Below are positions 55,074 through 64,000 of a stretch of DNA of 64,000 nucleotides, in pieces. Numbering within the stretch: position 1 is the stretch's first letter; each line of letters begins with the position of its first letter. Under the pieces are notes generated by a model. It worked only from the letters and a program-made list of their open reading frames with translations, ran no database searches and was not told the origin of the DNA. Made by a program: the position numbers and the translations under genes. Location: NCBI GenBank assembly GCA_034440615.1, contig JAOTOM010002895.1:1-64000 (forward strand), in the 5' to 3' direction. The stretch comes from Ashinkailepas kermadecensis (taxonomy: Eukaryota > Arthropoda > Thecostraca > Neolepadidae).

Positions 55074-55691
55074 GTGGATGCCTGGGAACTGACCCTTGAC
55101 CTTGGTGAGATCGACTGGGTCCAGGTCACTGGGCACATCTCAGTAACTGACAAATGGGACACCCTGCTGAAATTGCTGACACCTGTTCTCGACGAGCACC
55201 TGCCACTCAGAAACATCAACATTCGGAACCCAATAGCACCACATGTCAGCGAAGCTACCAAATAGCTCATACACCGGCGAAATGTAGCTTTACACTTGCA
55301 AGATAGAAGCACATACAAAGTACTCAACAGACAAGTTCGCTCAGCTATTAGAGCTGACTGCAGGGACGAGATTAGCAGAAAGATAGCTCAGAAAGGCCCA
55401 TCAGCTGCGTGACGTGCTATCAAGCCCATTATTGACACCAAAAAAGGCTCTCATAGAGTTCAACCTCAGGTCGTACCTGAGCAGCTAAATCAATACTTTG
55501 TTAGTGTCGGACCTAAGGTATCAGCAGAGGTCAAACGCCAGACAAACATGCCTGAACACACACCTCCCAGTTGCCGGCTATCGCGCGTCTCTACCAGCTC
55601 CTATAAAGTATCACCCATATCCCTCGAATAGCGAACCAAAATCGTCTTGGACATGAGAGCACAAGTGCTTGCGGACCCGACGGGATCTGTA
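55074..55691 (+). pseudogene. LINE linker region, in-frame stops only
   Basis: The main frame continues (VTGHISVTDKWDTLLKLLTP, later VRSAIRADCRDEISRKIA and LNQYFVSVG) but carries TAG at 55263, TGA near 55409 and TAG near 55629. A frame change then leads to ACGPDGI at about 55670-55689, the start of the reverse transcriptase domain, where copy B interrupts. Confidence 0.65.
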
Positions 55692-56297
55692 TTAACATGC
55701 GCACTGGAGGGGGGCGAAATCCGCCCACCCCTCCGGTTTTTCGTAAATAACTGCAGATTTTACCGGTCGATATACGCGATTTTCTCCATACCTGCTTGTC
55801 ATTGCGTTTCCATACTTTATTCATGTACTTCACTCCTTTCTTCACGAAGCCGATTGCTCCGAGCTGCCCGACGGAGCAGTCGGGCGGTCGGCCCGGTTTC
55901 GGTAATTGGAACAGGTAACTGACCTGATAAAGTGGTGCTATATAGGTGACCTGATGTCAAATTTGGGTCCAGCATCTGCATTGCATCATTAGTAATGTCC
56001 AAAACATCACTGATGCCAATTTCGGAGCATTTAAATAAAATCACAGCGATCCATAACGATGACAAGCCAAGCCACGCAGTACCAGAACATTTTGCAAATT
56101 TGACCTCATTTGACCTTGAAGATACTGACCTAAGGTCATGAAATTTGCGCACAATAGAGGTCCCTAACGTACCCATCCACCCTGCGTATTTCGTATCTCT
56201 AGCTTCACTAGGAGCCGAGATCTTAGCGGGGGGCGGAATCCGCCCCCCACACCTCCAGTGCGCGTAATTTTCAGAGGCCCTCCAGGGCGCGTGTTAA
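55692..56297 (+). mobile_element. TTAA-flanked non-autonomous element, copy B, inside the LINE
   Basis: TTAA at 55692-55695 and 56294-56297. Ends are CATGCGCACTGGAGGGG and, read inward from the right, CACGCGCCCTGGAGGG. The inside aligns with copy A but lacks about 330 bp from the left half (no GCTTAAAGCAAGACAAATGG part). The LINE reads GPDGI just before and KVIKFL just after, so one TTAA is the target and the second its duplication. Confidence 0.85.
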
Positions 56298-56855
56298 GGT
56301 TATCAAATTTCTGTTCTTTTTATCGGAGAAGTGCTGCTCGACATTACAAACACATGCCTGACTACAGCTGATATCCCCTCCACTTGGAAACAGTCAATAG
56401 TAACTCCCATTCACAAATCAGGAGATCCTTCGGATCCCTCTAATTTTAGGCCCATCTCATTGGTTCCGGTTATCGCCAAAATCACAGAGAGGGTAGTGCA
56501 GAAACAGCTCTATCACTATCTGAACTCAAACCACCTACTGGCCCAAACCCAGCACGGCTTCAGACGACGCCACTCTACGGAAACCGCTCTCATCTCAGTC
56601 ACGGACATAATACTAGCAGCAATGGACTGTTTGGAAGTAGCTCTCGTTTGCATTCTGGACCTCAGTAAATGCTTCGACGCAATAGATCACACCAAACTGC
56701 TCACTAAACTAGAACTCAATGGAATCGATACTGACTGGTTTAGGGCTTATCTGGGAGGTCACACGCAGGCTGATAGCCCTCAGATCAATGCGGAAACAGG
56801 CATCTCTCCTCCTTTCTCTCAAACAACACAGGTGTTTTTCAAGGCTCATCACTAG
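56298..56855 (+). pseudogene. LINE reverse transcriptase, front half
   Basis: Conserved blocks in order: DIPSTWKQSIVTPIHKSGDP, NFRPISLVPVIAKITERVV, QTQHGFRRRHSTETAL and VALVCILDLSKCFDAIDH (motif A; Cys where Ala is usual after K). A frame change near 56810 separates this half from the GVFQGSSLGPLLY block. Confidence 0.8.
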
Positions 56856-57800
56856 GTCCTCTCCTCTATTGCATCTTTTCGAACGACCTCAGTTTCCACG
56901 TCCCGGCAGCACACGTCACTCAGTTCGCAAACGACACCCAGGTTCTCATCTTCTGTCGCAAAGCTGATCTCCCGAATATGATAAATCAGATGGAGACATG
57001 TCTAAACCAATTTTACGACTACTTCCTGGATAACGGTTTGAAGGTGAACCCGACCAAAACTGAGCTTCTCACGTTCGGATCGCGTCAAAATCTTCGCAAT
57101 ATTACCCCGTTACGAGTGTGCTTTAGGGACGCCGTGATAGATAAGAGTCATTCGTGTAGGAACCTTGGGGTGACGTTTGATCGCCACATGTCGTGGGATT
57201 CTCATGTAGCTGTTGTGGTCCGCAAGTGCACTGGATTCCTTCTGGCCCTGAGCCATCTACGTCACCATCTGCCAACCAGTACCCTCTTCGCTATGGTAAA
57301 TAGCCTAGTTATATCCAATATCCGCTACTGCATATCTGTTTACGGGAACGGGTCGGCAGCAAACATCCACAGACTAGACAACATCATTAACTTCGCCACT
57401 AGAGTCGTGTCAGGTCTACGGAAATTTGATCATATTTCTGATGCCCGTAACGAGTTGGGTCTCCTCACCGCAGCTGACCTGCATCTATTTCACAGCCTTA
57501 CTTTGCTCCACAAGATCATTCTGACGGGTGAGCCAACGCACATTGCCGGTCAAATCACTGCAAACTCTATCCTACGAAACCGTCATACGCGTGCAGACTA
57601 CCTGCACCTGCCAGCCATACACAGAGAGGCGGGCCGCAGGAGATTTATCGACGGTACCGCGTAATACCTGCCATGGCGTCATAGGGATACCCGTCTGTCC
57701 TCTCTACTCGTCTGTCTTCCACTATAACAAACTCCCTACTGAAACAAAAACATCGAGGCTGTCTAACTTCAAGAAACATGCACTAGCTCATCACTGTCGC
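56812..57800 (+). pseudogene. LINE reverse transcriptase, back half and C-terminus
   Basis: GVFQGSSLGPLLYCIFSNDL (motif B) leads to HVTQFANDTQVLIF at 56924-56935, where the catalytic F/Y-A-D-D is FAND, an inactivating Asp to Asn change. Then an open frame 56978-57664 gives NGLKVNPTKTELLTFGSR, CRNLGVTFDRHMSWDSHV, NIRYCISVYGNG and RVVSGLRKFDHI. Another frame change near 57650 leads to a C-terminal FHYNKLPTETKTSRLSNFKK. No RNase H. Inactive. Confidence 0.8.
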
Positions 57801-58664
57801 AGGATACCTGCCACTGCCACGGGATACCCGCCATGACGTCATAAGGATACCCACCACTGCCACGGGATACCTGCCACCGCCCCGGGATGCCTGCCACTAC
57901 CACGGGATACCTACCACTGCCACGGGATACCTGCCACTGCCACGAGATACCTGCCACTGCCACGGGATACCTGCCACTACCACGGGATACCTGCCACTGC
58001 CACGAGATACCTGCCACTACCACGGGATACCTGCCACTGCCACGAGATACCTGCCACTGCCACGGGATACCTGCCACTACCACGGGATACCTGCCACTGC
58101 CACGAGATACCTGCCACTACCACGGGATACCTGCCACTGCCACGGGATACCTGCCACTACCACGGGATACCTGCCACTGCCACGGGATACCTGCCACTGC
58201 CACGGGATACCTGTCACTACCACGGGATACCTGCCACTACCACGGGATACCTGCCACTACCACGGGATACCTGCCACTACCACGGGATACCTGCCACTAC
58301 CACGGGATACCTGCCACTGCCGCGGGATACCTGCCACTGCCGCGGGATACCTGCCACTGCCACGGGATACCTGCCACTGCCACGGGATACCTGCCACTGC
58401 CACGGGATACCTGCCACCGCCCCGGGATGCCTGCCATGCAGTCATAGGGATACCTGCCACTGCCACGGGATACCTGCCACTACCACGGGATACCTGCCAC
58501 TGCCAAGGGATACCTGCCACTACCACGGGATACCTGCCACTGCCACGGGATACCTGCCACTACCACGGGATACCCGCCACTGCCACGGGATACCTGCCAC
58601 TGCCACGATATCTGCCATGACGTCATAGGGATACCCGCCACTGCCGCGGGATACCTGCCATGAG
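57791..58664 (+). repeat. 20-bp tandem array at LINE 3' end
   Basis: The unit is CACTGCCACGGGATACCTGC with CACTACCACGGG and CACTGCCACGAG variants, about 43 copies. A longer variant CATGACGTCATAGGGATACC occurs near 57833, 58436 (one base changed) and 58618. The same phrase, CATGGCGTCATAGGGATACC, lies in the LINE itself at 57672-57691. Variants with TGACGTCA contain a CRE palindrome. Confidence 0.9.
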
Positions 58665-59048
58665 ACAAAGTTTCGACACATAAGTTAGTGCGGCTTCGAA
58701 AAGTTAGTGCAGTTCTTGGTGAATGAAATTTAATTACTCTTGTATGCCAACCTTTCAATTCACAGAACAGAATTAGACAACAAAAACAGTAAGAGACCCT
58801 AACACCATGGAGGCCCCTTTGGGGTGGGGCAGGAGGTCCCTTTTGATATCCCCCCCCCCTATAAAAATTTCGTAGCGACGCCACTTGACGTCATAGAGAC
58901 AATAAGCTGGCTGTGGCGGCGGTGGGGATTGGATCGATTTTGTTGTATTCATTCACATCTGAACCTTGAACATGCGTACACTATCACCTGTGAACCTTGA
59001 ACACGCGTGGACTATCACAGAACGCCCGTATCAGAGAAGGCGAATGGC
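58665..59048 (-). other. Intervening DNA with a transposon end
   Basis: At 58886, read on the minus strand, GTGGCGTCGCTACGAAATT leads into a G10 run, like the end at 45511. Otherwise no gene. Confidence 0.4.
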
Positions 59049-59793
59049 TTAACACGCGCCCTGTAGAGCCTCTGAAAATTACGCGCATTGGAGGGGGGGG
59101 GCGGATTCCGACCCCCCCTTAATATCTCGGCTTCTATTAAAGCTGTAGGAACGAAATTCGCAGGGTAGATGGGTGCGGTAGTGATCTCCATTGTGTACAA
59201 ATTTCATGAACTAAGGTCAATATCTTCAAGGTCAAATGAGGTCACATTTGTCAAAGTTTTCTTTTTGCGTGGCTTGGCTTGTCATTGTTATGGATCGCTG
59301 TGATTGTGTTTAAATGCTCTAAAAGGGGCATAAATGATGTTTTGGACAATACTAATGATGCAATACAGATGCTAGACCCGACATTTGACCTCAGGTCACC
59401 TATATAGCAGCAGTTTATCAGGTCAGCTACCTGTTCCAGTTACCGGAACCGGGCCGCCCTCCCGACTGCTCCGTCGGGCAGCTCGGCGCAATCGACTTCG
59501 CGAATAAAGGAGTGAAGTACATGAATAAAGTATGGAAACGCAATGACAAACAGTAGTGCATTCATGACAACATTCCAGTTGATCAAGTTTGATTCCATTA
59601 ACCTGTCATGGACTTGACCTGACTTGACCTCGGTGACCTAACATGACCTTGAAACTATTTAGCGATTTTTGTGGTCTGGCGCAAGGCTATTTTTTTTATT
59701 TAACGGCCCCTAACTTGAAAAGTATTCGGCAAATTTCCATTTGTCTTGCTTTAAACAACGCGCCGATCATTTCTAAGCAGGTACGCAGAGAAT
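59049..59793 (-). mobile_element. TTAA-element, copy C, truncated
   Basis: It starts TTAACACGCGCCCTGTAGAG at 59049 and aligns inverted with copy A (ATTTCATGAACTAAGGTCAA, GGTCAAATGAGGTCACA, CTTGTCATTGTTATGGATCG, CAGCTCGGCGCAATCG) up to CAGGTACGCAGAGAA, then stops. The distal end with its TIR is missing. Confidence 0.75.
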
Positions 59794-60440
59794 CAATCAA
59801 GGCGAACGACATTCCATGTTGAAATGTTAATTTAGTTTAACGTTACTGACCTGAGATCAGGTCAGTTTCCTCGACTGTTTACCGTATTCAGTGGAGAAAA
59901 TTCAATTCGTGGGTGATTTATCACGCCGAATATGATGAATACTATGGAATAAGCATTCTGGGTTAATGTATGTGTTAAAGGTCAAGGCCATCAGATCAGG
60001 TCACTTATCATGTATATTCTACACAATGCAATCGTATACAGAATGTTAATGTTTATCATCAAGTGATATCTGAATTCAGTTTCACCTCCGCCTTAGACGT
60101 GCAACATGATTTTTGATGACAATCGAATGATCTGAGATGACCTGACATGAGTGTTAAAAGGAAACATGTAGTGTCTCTTATCATTTCCAGGGACTAAGTC
60201 AGGATCCTTATATCGGCCTAATGTGACATCTAGTGACCTCATTATCAGTCAAAATGCACAGCCAAAGTCTGTTTCGGGCTGTCCATGACTACAGCTTTGA
60301 AACGGTGTTCTGCATTTAATCCTAGCATACGCAGATCGGAAGTTCGGGGGATCTTTCAAGAGCCTCCTTCGGCCCGGAGAAGATGGATACACCTGCCGGC
60401 CCGGCGAGGGTTAAGTATCTAGTAAGAATGTGTTGCCGGC
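59794..60440. other. No gene seen; AGGTCA-rich
   Basis: It holds more AGGTCA or TGACCT half sites (GATCAGGTCAG at 59855, CAGATCAGGTCACTT at 59991, GATGACCTGACATG at 60137) and may be an old arm of the same element family. No coding stretch. Confidence 0.35.
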
Positions 60441-61055
60441 GGACTGTCCCCCGTCAGCCGTAGACCGTTCGCCGGCAGCGCTGGACCGTCCGCCCGCGCC
60501 GGCAACGACGGATGATCTTCCAGCAGCTCTGGACCGTCCACCGGCAGCGGCGGACCGTCCACCAGCAGCTCTGGACCGTCCACCAGCAGCGCTGGTCCGT
60601 CCACCAGCAGCTCTGGACAGTCCGCCGGCGCGGCGGACCGTCCCGCAGCTCTGGACCGTCCACCGGCAGCGGCGGACCGTCCCCGAGCTCTGGACCGTCC
60701 ACCAGCAGCGCTGAACCGTCCACTGGCAGCACTGGACTGTCCGCCGGCAACGGTGGATCATCCACCGGCAACTCTGGGCCGTCCGCCGGCAGCGGTTAAC
60801 CGTCCCACGGCAGTACTGGACCGTCTGCCGACAGCGCTTGTCCGTCCACCGGCAGCGCTGGACTGTACGCCGACAGCGTGGTCCGTCCGCCGGCAACGGT
60901 GGATCAGCGCTGCACCGTCCGACGGTGTCGCTGGGCGGTTTACCGGCAACGACGCATCATCTGGCAGCGCTGGGCCGTCCGCTGGCAACAGTGGACCGTC
61001 CACCGGCAGCGCTGGACCGTCCGCCGGAAATTCTGGACCGTCCGATGGCAGCGCT
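60441..61055 (+). repeat. 21-bp tandem array
   Basis: GGACCGTCCACCAGCAGCTC plus T, with CCGCCGGCAGCG and CACCGGCAACG variants, about 28 units. Translates in all frames to short peptides such as DGPELLV or DRPPAAL. Treated as non-coding. Confidence 0.9.
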
Positions 61056-61685
61056 GGACCGTAGCTTCCTTCAGAAGCCTTGTAGAGGCCTGGCCAGTCG
61101 TCGAAGGTGATTGTGCACTGAGCCCGAGCTTGCGGTATAAGTCAACTTCATTTTCGCTGAATGTTAATTTTACTTAATAAAAACGGGTGCTGCTGCCTGC
61201 CTCCTCCGACTTCTTCCATTGCTGTATGCCTATCGTCGATCTGGTTGCGACCCTCGATGAATATGTGTCATTGACTAGAGGAATGCAGAGCTTATTCTGA
61301 TGGAAAACTCTGGCAAAAGTTGCAATGTGTGGCTTGACTACCACAAGCGAGTACGACTGCAGTCATACTCCATACTCTGCGCCATACAGCTGGCCAGGCT
61401 ACAACCAGAGGCTCTTACTACCTTATGCGGGGTTTGCAGAGATGGTTCCTAGAACGCTCTTTTTCGGAGTATTATTGGGGTGCATTGGGGTAGTAATGCA
61501 CAGTGGTTATCCAGTTTGTCATGGTAATCTGACCATGGTATAGCTGGGAAAGGGTGGTAACCGGGTTATGGTAATTATGCCGAAAAACTCCAAATAAGCG
61601 AACAGTAGTTCTACGGGTGGTAGGGGTGTGGTCATCTGCGCTCACCATCCCATAAACACCAAGAGAGAGAGTTTACTCTGTTAGA
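61056..61685. other. No gene supported
   Basis: An AATAAAAACGGG polyadenylation-like motif at 61174 is the only recognisable signal. Open frames are short. Confidence 0.35.
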
Positions 61686-61689
61686 GGTG

Positions 61690-61825
61690 GTCAAATATAT
61701 TTTCAGTATATATGGTGGCAGGTATATGGTGGTAGGTATATGTTGGTAGGCATATGGTGGTAGGTATATGTTGGTAGGCATCTGGTGGTAGGTAGATGTT
61801 GGTAGGTATATGTTGGTAAGTATAT
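61690..61825 (+). repeat. Imperfect 15/16-bp GGTAGGTATATG repeat
   Basis: GGTGGTAGGTATATGTTGGTAGG variants repeat about eight times. Confidence 0.8.
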
Positions 61826-61961
61826 CGCATAAGCTCTGAAGGTTATGATATATCGCCTGCAGACACGGAGGCATCTGGTGGTAGGTATATCGCACAAGCT
61901 CTGGACTTCCCGATGCACGGCCTGTAGACACGTTCGGCACGCGTGCACACACACACATGCT

Positions 61962-62156
61962 GGCCTGGCTCACGTTTCTGGACGAACCCAGATCGTCGAT
62001 GGCCTGGCTCACGTTTCTAGACGAGCCCAGATCGTCGATCGCCTAGCTCACGTTTCTGGACGAGCCCAGATCGTCGGTGGCCTGGCTCACGTTTCTGGAC
62101 GAGCCCAGATCGTCGATGGCCTGGCTCACGTTTCTGGACGAGCCCAGATCGTCGAT
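61962..62156 (+). repeat. 39-bp tandem repeat, five copies
   Basis: GGCCTGGCTCACGTTTCTGG then ACGAGCCCAGATCGTCGAT. Copies start at 61962, 62001, 62040, 62079 and 62118 with few changes. 39 bp encodes 13 residues, hence open frames. Confidence 0.95.
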
Positions 62157-62317
62157 GACGCAGCGGGCACGTGCTAAATTTGGCCAAGCTTTTAGACAGC
62201 TGGCTCGTGGGACGCTCGATCTGGCAGCACTGACCTTCCGACGGGTCGTGCGGCAATATGCGCCGCCGGCGGCCCCCAAATGTCACCATCGATCACTGCG
62301 CACAGCCGCGGTCGCGA

Positions 62318-62377
62318 CCAATCAGCGGTCGTCTCGCGTAAGTGCTTGTCAGCGCCAGCAGGGCACCCGCCAATCAG
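62318..62377 (+). promoter_or_regulatory. Two CCAAT boxes in a CpG-rich stretch
   Basis: GACCAATCAGC at 62316 and CGCCAATCAGC at 62368 fit NF-Y (RRCCAATSR, the second with one mismatch), same strand, 52 bp apart, in the CpG-rich stretch 62160-62480. This resembles a promoter, but no exon could be tied to it. The first site also resembles the GCGACCAATCGGCG of SINE family 1. Confidence 0.3.
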
Positions 62378-62490
62378 CGCGCGAGACGCCGCCGGCTCGC
62401 GGGCCGCGACAGATTAATGAAGGCGCGACACAGGCGGCCCGAGACGGAATCGAAGGCGAATCCGGCGCTGGCACCGCCATCCGCTCTCCT

Positions 62491-62735
62491 GACCGGCAGG
62501 GGTGTGAGTTGGTACGCCGACCCGGTCCTGGATCCGCTCCTGGACGTGGTCGGTCTGGCGGAATGTCATGTCTACAGACCGGCAGGTGTGTGACTTGGTA
62601 CGCCGACCCGGTCCTGGAAACGCTCCTGGAAGAGGTCGGTCTGGTGGAATGTCATGTCTACAGACCGGCAGGGGTGTGAGTTGGTACGCCGACCCGGCCC
62701 CCGATCCGCTCCTGGACGTGGTCGGTCTGGCGGGT
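62491..62735 (+). repeat. 86-bp tandem repeat, nearly three copies
   Basis: GACCGGCAGGGGTGTGAGTT, GGTACGCCGACCCGGTCCTG and so on, starting at 62491, 62577 and 62663. The last copy is incomplete. Confidence 0.9.
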
Positions 62736-62739
62736 TGTA

Positions 62740-63450
62740 TGTAATGACGCGGCCGGCCACCGAGACCGCCGGAAGTGATGGCCGCCCACAGCGGACCCGG
62801 GCCGATCTGATTGCAGTGATCGGACGGTAGGTGACACGAGGCTGCCGATCAGCCGATCAGCAGAGGCAGACGACTAATTCCGGTAGCAGGCTAAAGTCTA
62901 CACATGTGGAAACAAGCCAACGTCCCGAGAGGCAGTCATATCATTCCACTTCATGCGTCGTTTACTTCAGAATCTCATGACTGGCGTAGTGTACCGGATA
63001 CCTGTCGAAGGTGAACGTCCAAAATTGTTTGTGTCTAGTTACAGCTGGGTTTGATAGGTCACATGGCATTTGTCTAGCCATGGTGTAACACTTACGTTAT
63101 TCAGTTGCGTGTAATCGCACCCACAGCCCGTTTACACTATTTACACCGATGCTGTTTACGATTGCATTCAGCTGTTTACACCCAACCTGCCGCCACAGTT
63201 CTGCCATGGCAGATAGGGTACCTATATGGGTTGTCATGGAGTGCTTCATTATCGCTATTTATCATAGAAGCAAAGTGCCATGGAATTTGGAATACTTTGC
63301 ACAATGACACTGGTAGTTGAAATTAGGTTGTGTTGTGTCTTCCTGATCTAAATGGCAAAATGTTTTTGCTCTGACAAAGAGGGGAGGTGAAGTGACAACC
63401 AGTAGGTGAATGTGCATGATTAGTGCATCCCAGCCCTGCCGCATGGAGTA
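62740..63450. other. No gene seen
   Basis: Mixed DNA with no open frame of interest and no repeat partner. Confidence 0.4.
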
Positions 63451-63456
63451 AGCGAA

Positions 63457-64000
63457 ATATAAAACTGCTATCGTTTGTCTTTCAACTATGACAAGTGTAA
63501 GGTTATGCATCTGGTGTCTGGAGGTGATACTTTAAGATATACAATGGGAGGGAGGGAACTGGATGTTATTAAAGAGGAAAGGGGCTTAGGAGTGTTGGTT
63601 TCAAGAGACCTTAAAGCAGAAAAACAATGTAGCTCAGCTAGGAACAGGGCACTCAAAATGCTGCGACTCATTAATAGAAGTGTGATATATAAGAGCAAGG
63701 AAGTCATGAAAAACTGTACCTAGCATATGTGCGACCCCACTTGGAATATTCTGTACAAGCATGGAGCCCCTACCTAGAAAAAGATATAGACATGTTAGAA
63801 AGAGTGCAGCGCAAAGCAACTAGACTAATCAGTGGAATAGGTAACTTAGAATATGGAGAAAGGCTTGTGGCATTAGATATGCACTCACTCAAGTATAGGA
63901 GATTAAGGGGGGACATGATTGAAATGCACAAAATTGTTAAAAGACTAGATCAGGTCAATTTGAATGGTAGTTCAAACGCTTTGTTGCTGTTACGCTTTGT
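63457..64000 (+). pseudogene. CR1-like LINE fragment, runs off the window
   Basis: Plus frame FNYDKCKVMHLVSGGDTL, later EERGLGVLVSRDLKAEKQCS and ALKMLRLINRSVIYKSKEV, then a frame change near 63712 and LYLAYVRPHLEYSVQAWSPY, LERVQRKATRLISGIGNLEY, LRGDMIEMHKIVKRLDQVNL. It aligns with 52565-53240 (minus) throughout. The 5' end starts abruptly, after the FADD region, as in dead-on-arrival LINE copies. The C-terminus is beyond position 64000. Confidence 0.8.

Noticed and set aside
60411..61110. Pro/Ala- and Asp/Gly-rich ORFs
   Set aside because: The 21-bp array is open in all frames, with no start or splice support.

Overview
This is eukaryotic nuclear DNA, probably from an arthropod. I found no bacterial-style operons, no complete host gene and no CRISPR array. 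The arthropod reading rests on repeated TTAGG/CCTAA-like pentamers (7303-7394 and scattered through 18.2-21.4 kb), tRNA-derived SINEs, CR1/L2-like LINEs, a BEL/Pao-type LTR retroelement, and very many microsatellites and minisatellites. I cannot name the species. A crustacean or chelicerate would fit.

Host-gene signal is thin. Two short segments look like 5' coding exons because an ATG open stretch ends in a good GT splice donor: 218-312 on the minus strand (signal-anchor-like peptide) and 8917-8969 on the plus strand (leader-like peptide, with an RFX/X-box match about 130 bp upstream). Two more protein-like segments are weaker: 45029-45161 minus, with a GTAAGG donor, and 12712-12990 plus. 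Their other exons lie outside the window or could not be found.

Layout. 0-1 kb: CpG-rich first exon. 2-5.8 kb: a TIR element, then two modules of degenerate 22-28 bp repeats. 7-10.7 kb: a fold-back element inside a 42-bp array, a duplicate of that array, and an inverted solo copy of its flanks. 11-14.3 kb: SINEs and their solo tails. 15.25-16.28 kb: a 24/28-bp VNTR. 16.3-21.4 kb: nested hAT-like and TTAGG-bearing repeats. 22.6-23.6 kb: another degenerate-array module. 26.3-30.3 kb: 92-bp, 12-bp and GA arrays. 30.5-31 kb: a LINE relic. 33.4-36.7 kb: a decayed BEL/Pao element. 36.8-37.9 kb: the end of an RNase H-type LINE. 38.3-39.3, 55.7-56.3 and 59.0-59.8 kb: three copies of a TTAA-flanked non-autonomous element. 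40.5 kb: a strong hairpin. 41.8-42.5 kb: a GT-rich array. 47.6-51.9 kb: inverted degenerate-array modules. 52.6-53.2 and 63.5-64 kb: CR1-like fragments. 54.0-57.8 kb: an almost full-length but dead LINE. 57.8-58.7 kb: a 20-bp array that seems to derive from the end of that LINE. 60.4-62.7 kb: 21-, 39- and 86-bp arrays.

The main interest is in how the mobile elements relate. Four or five repeats of about 50 bp look like solo 3' tails of a tRNA-SINE family; three carry clean 12-15 bp target-site duplications. One TTAA element sits in the LINE with a readable insertion site. Composite modules pair a CAGTG-type leader with a fast-decaying short-period array. These are inferences from reading the sequence by eye. 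All array ORFs, even those over 300 codons, are treated as non-coding.
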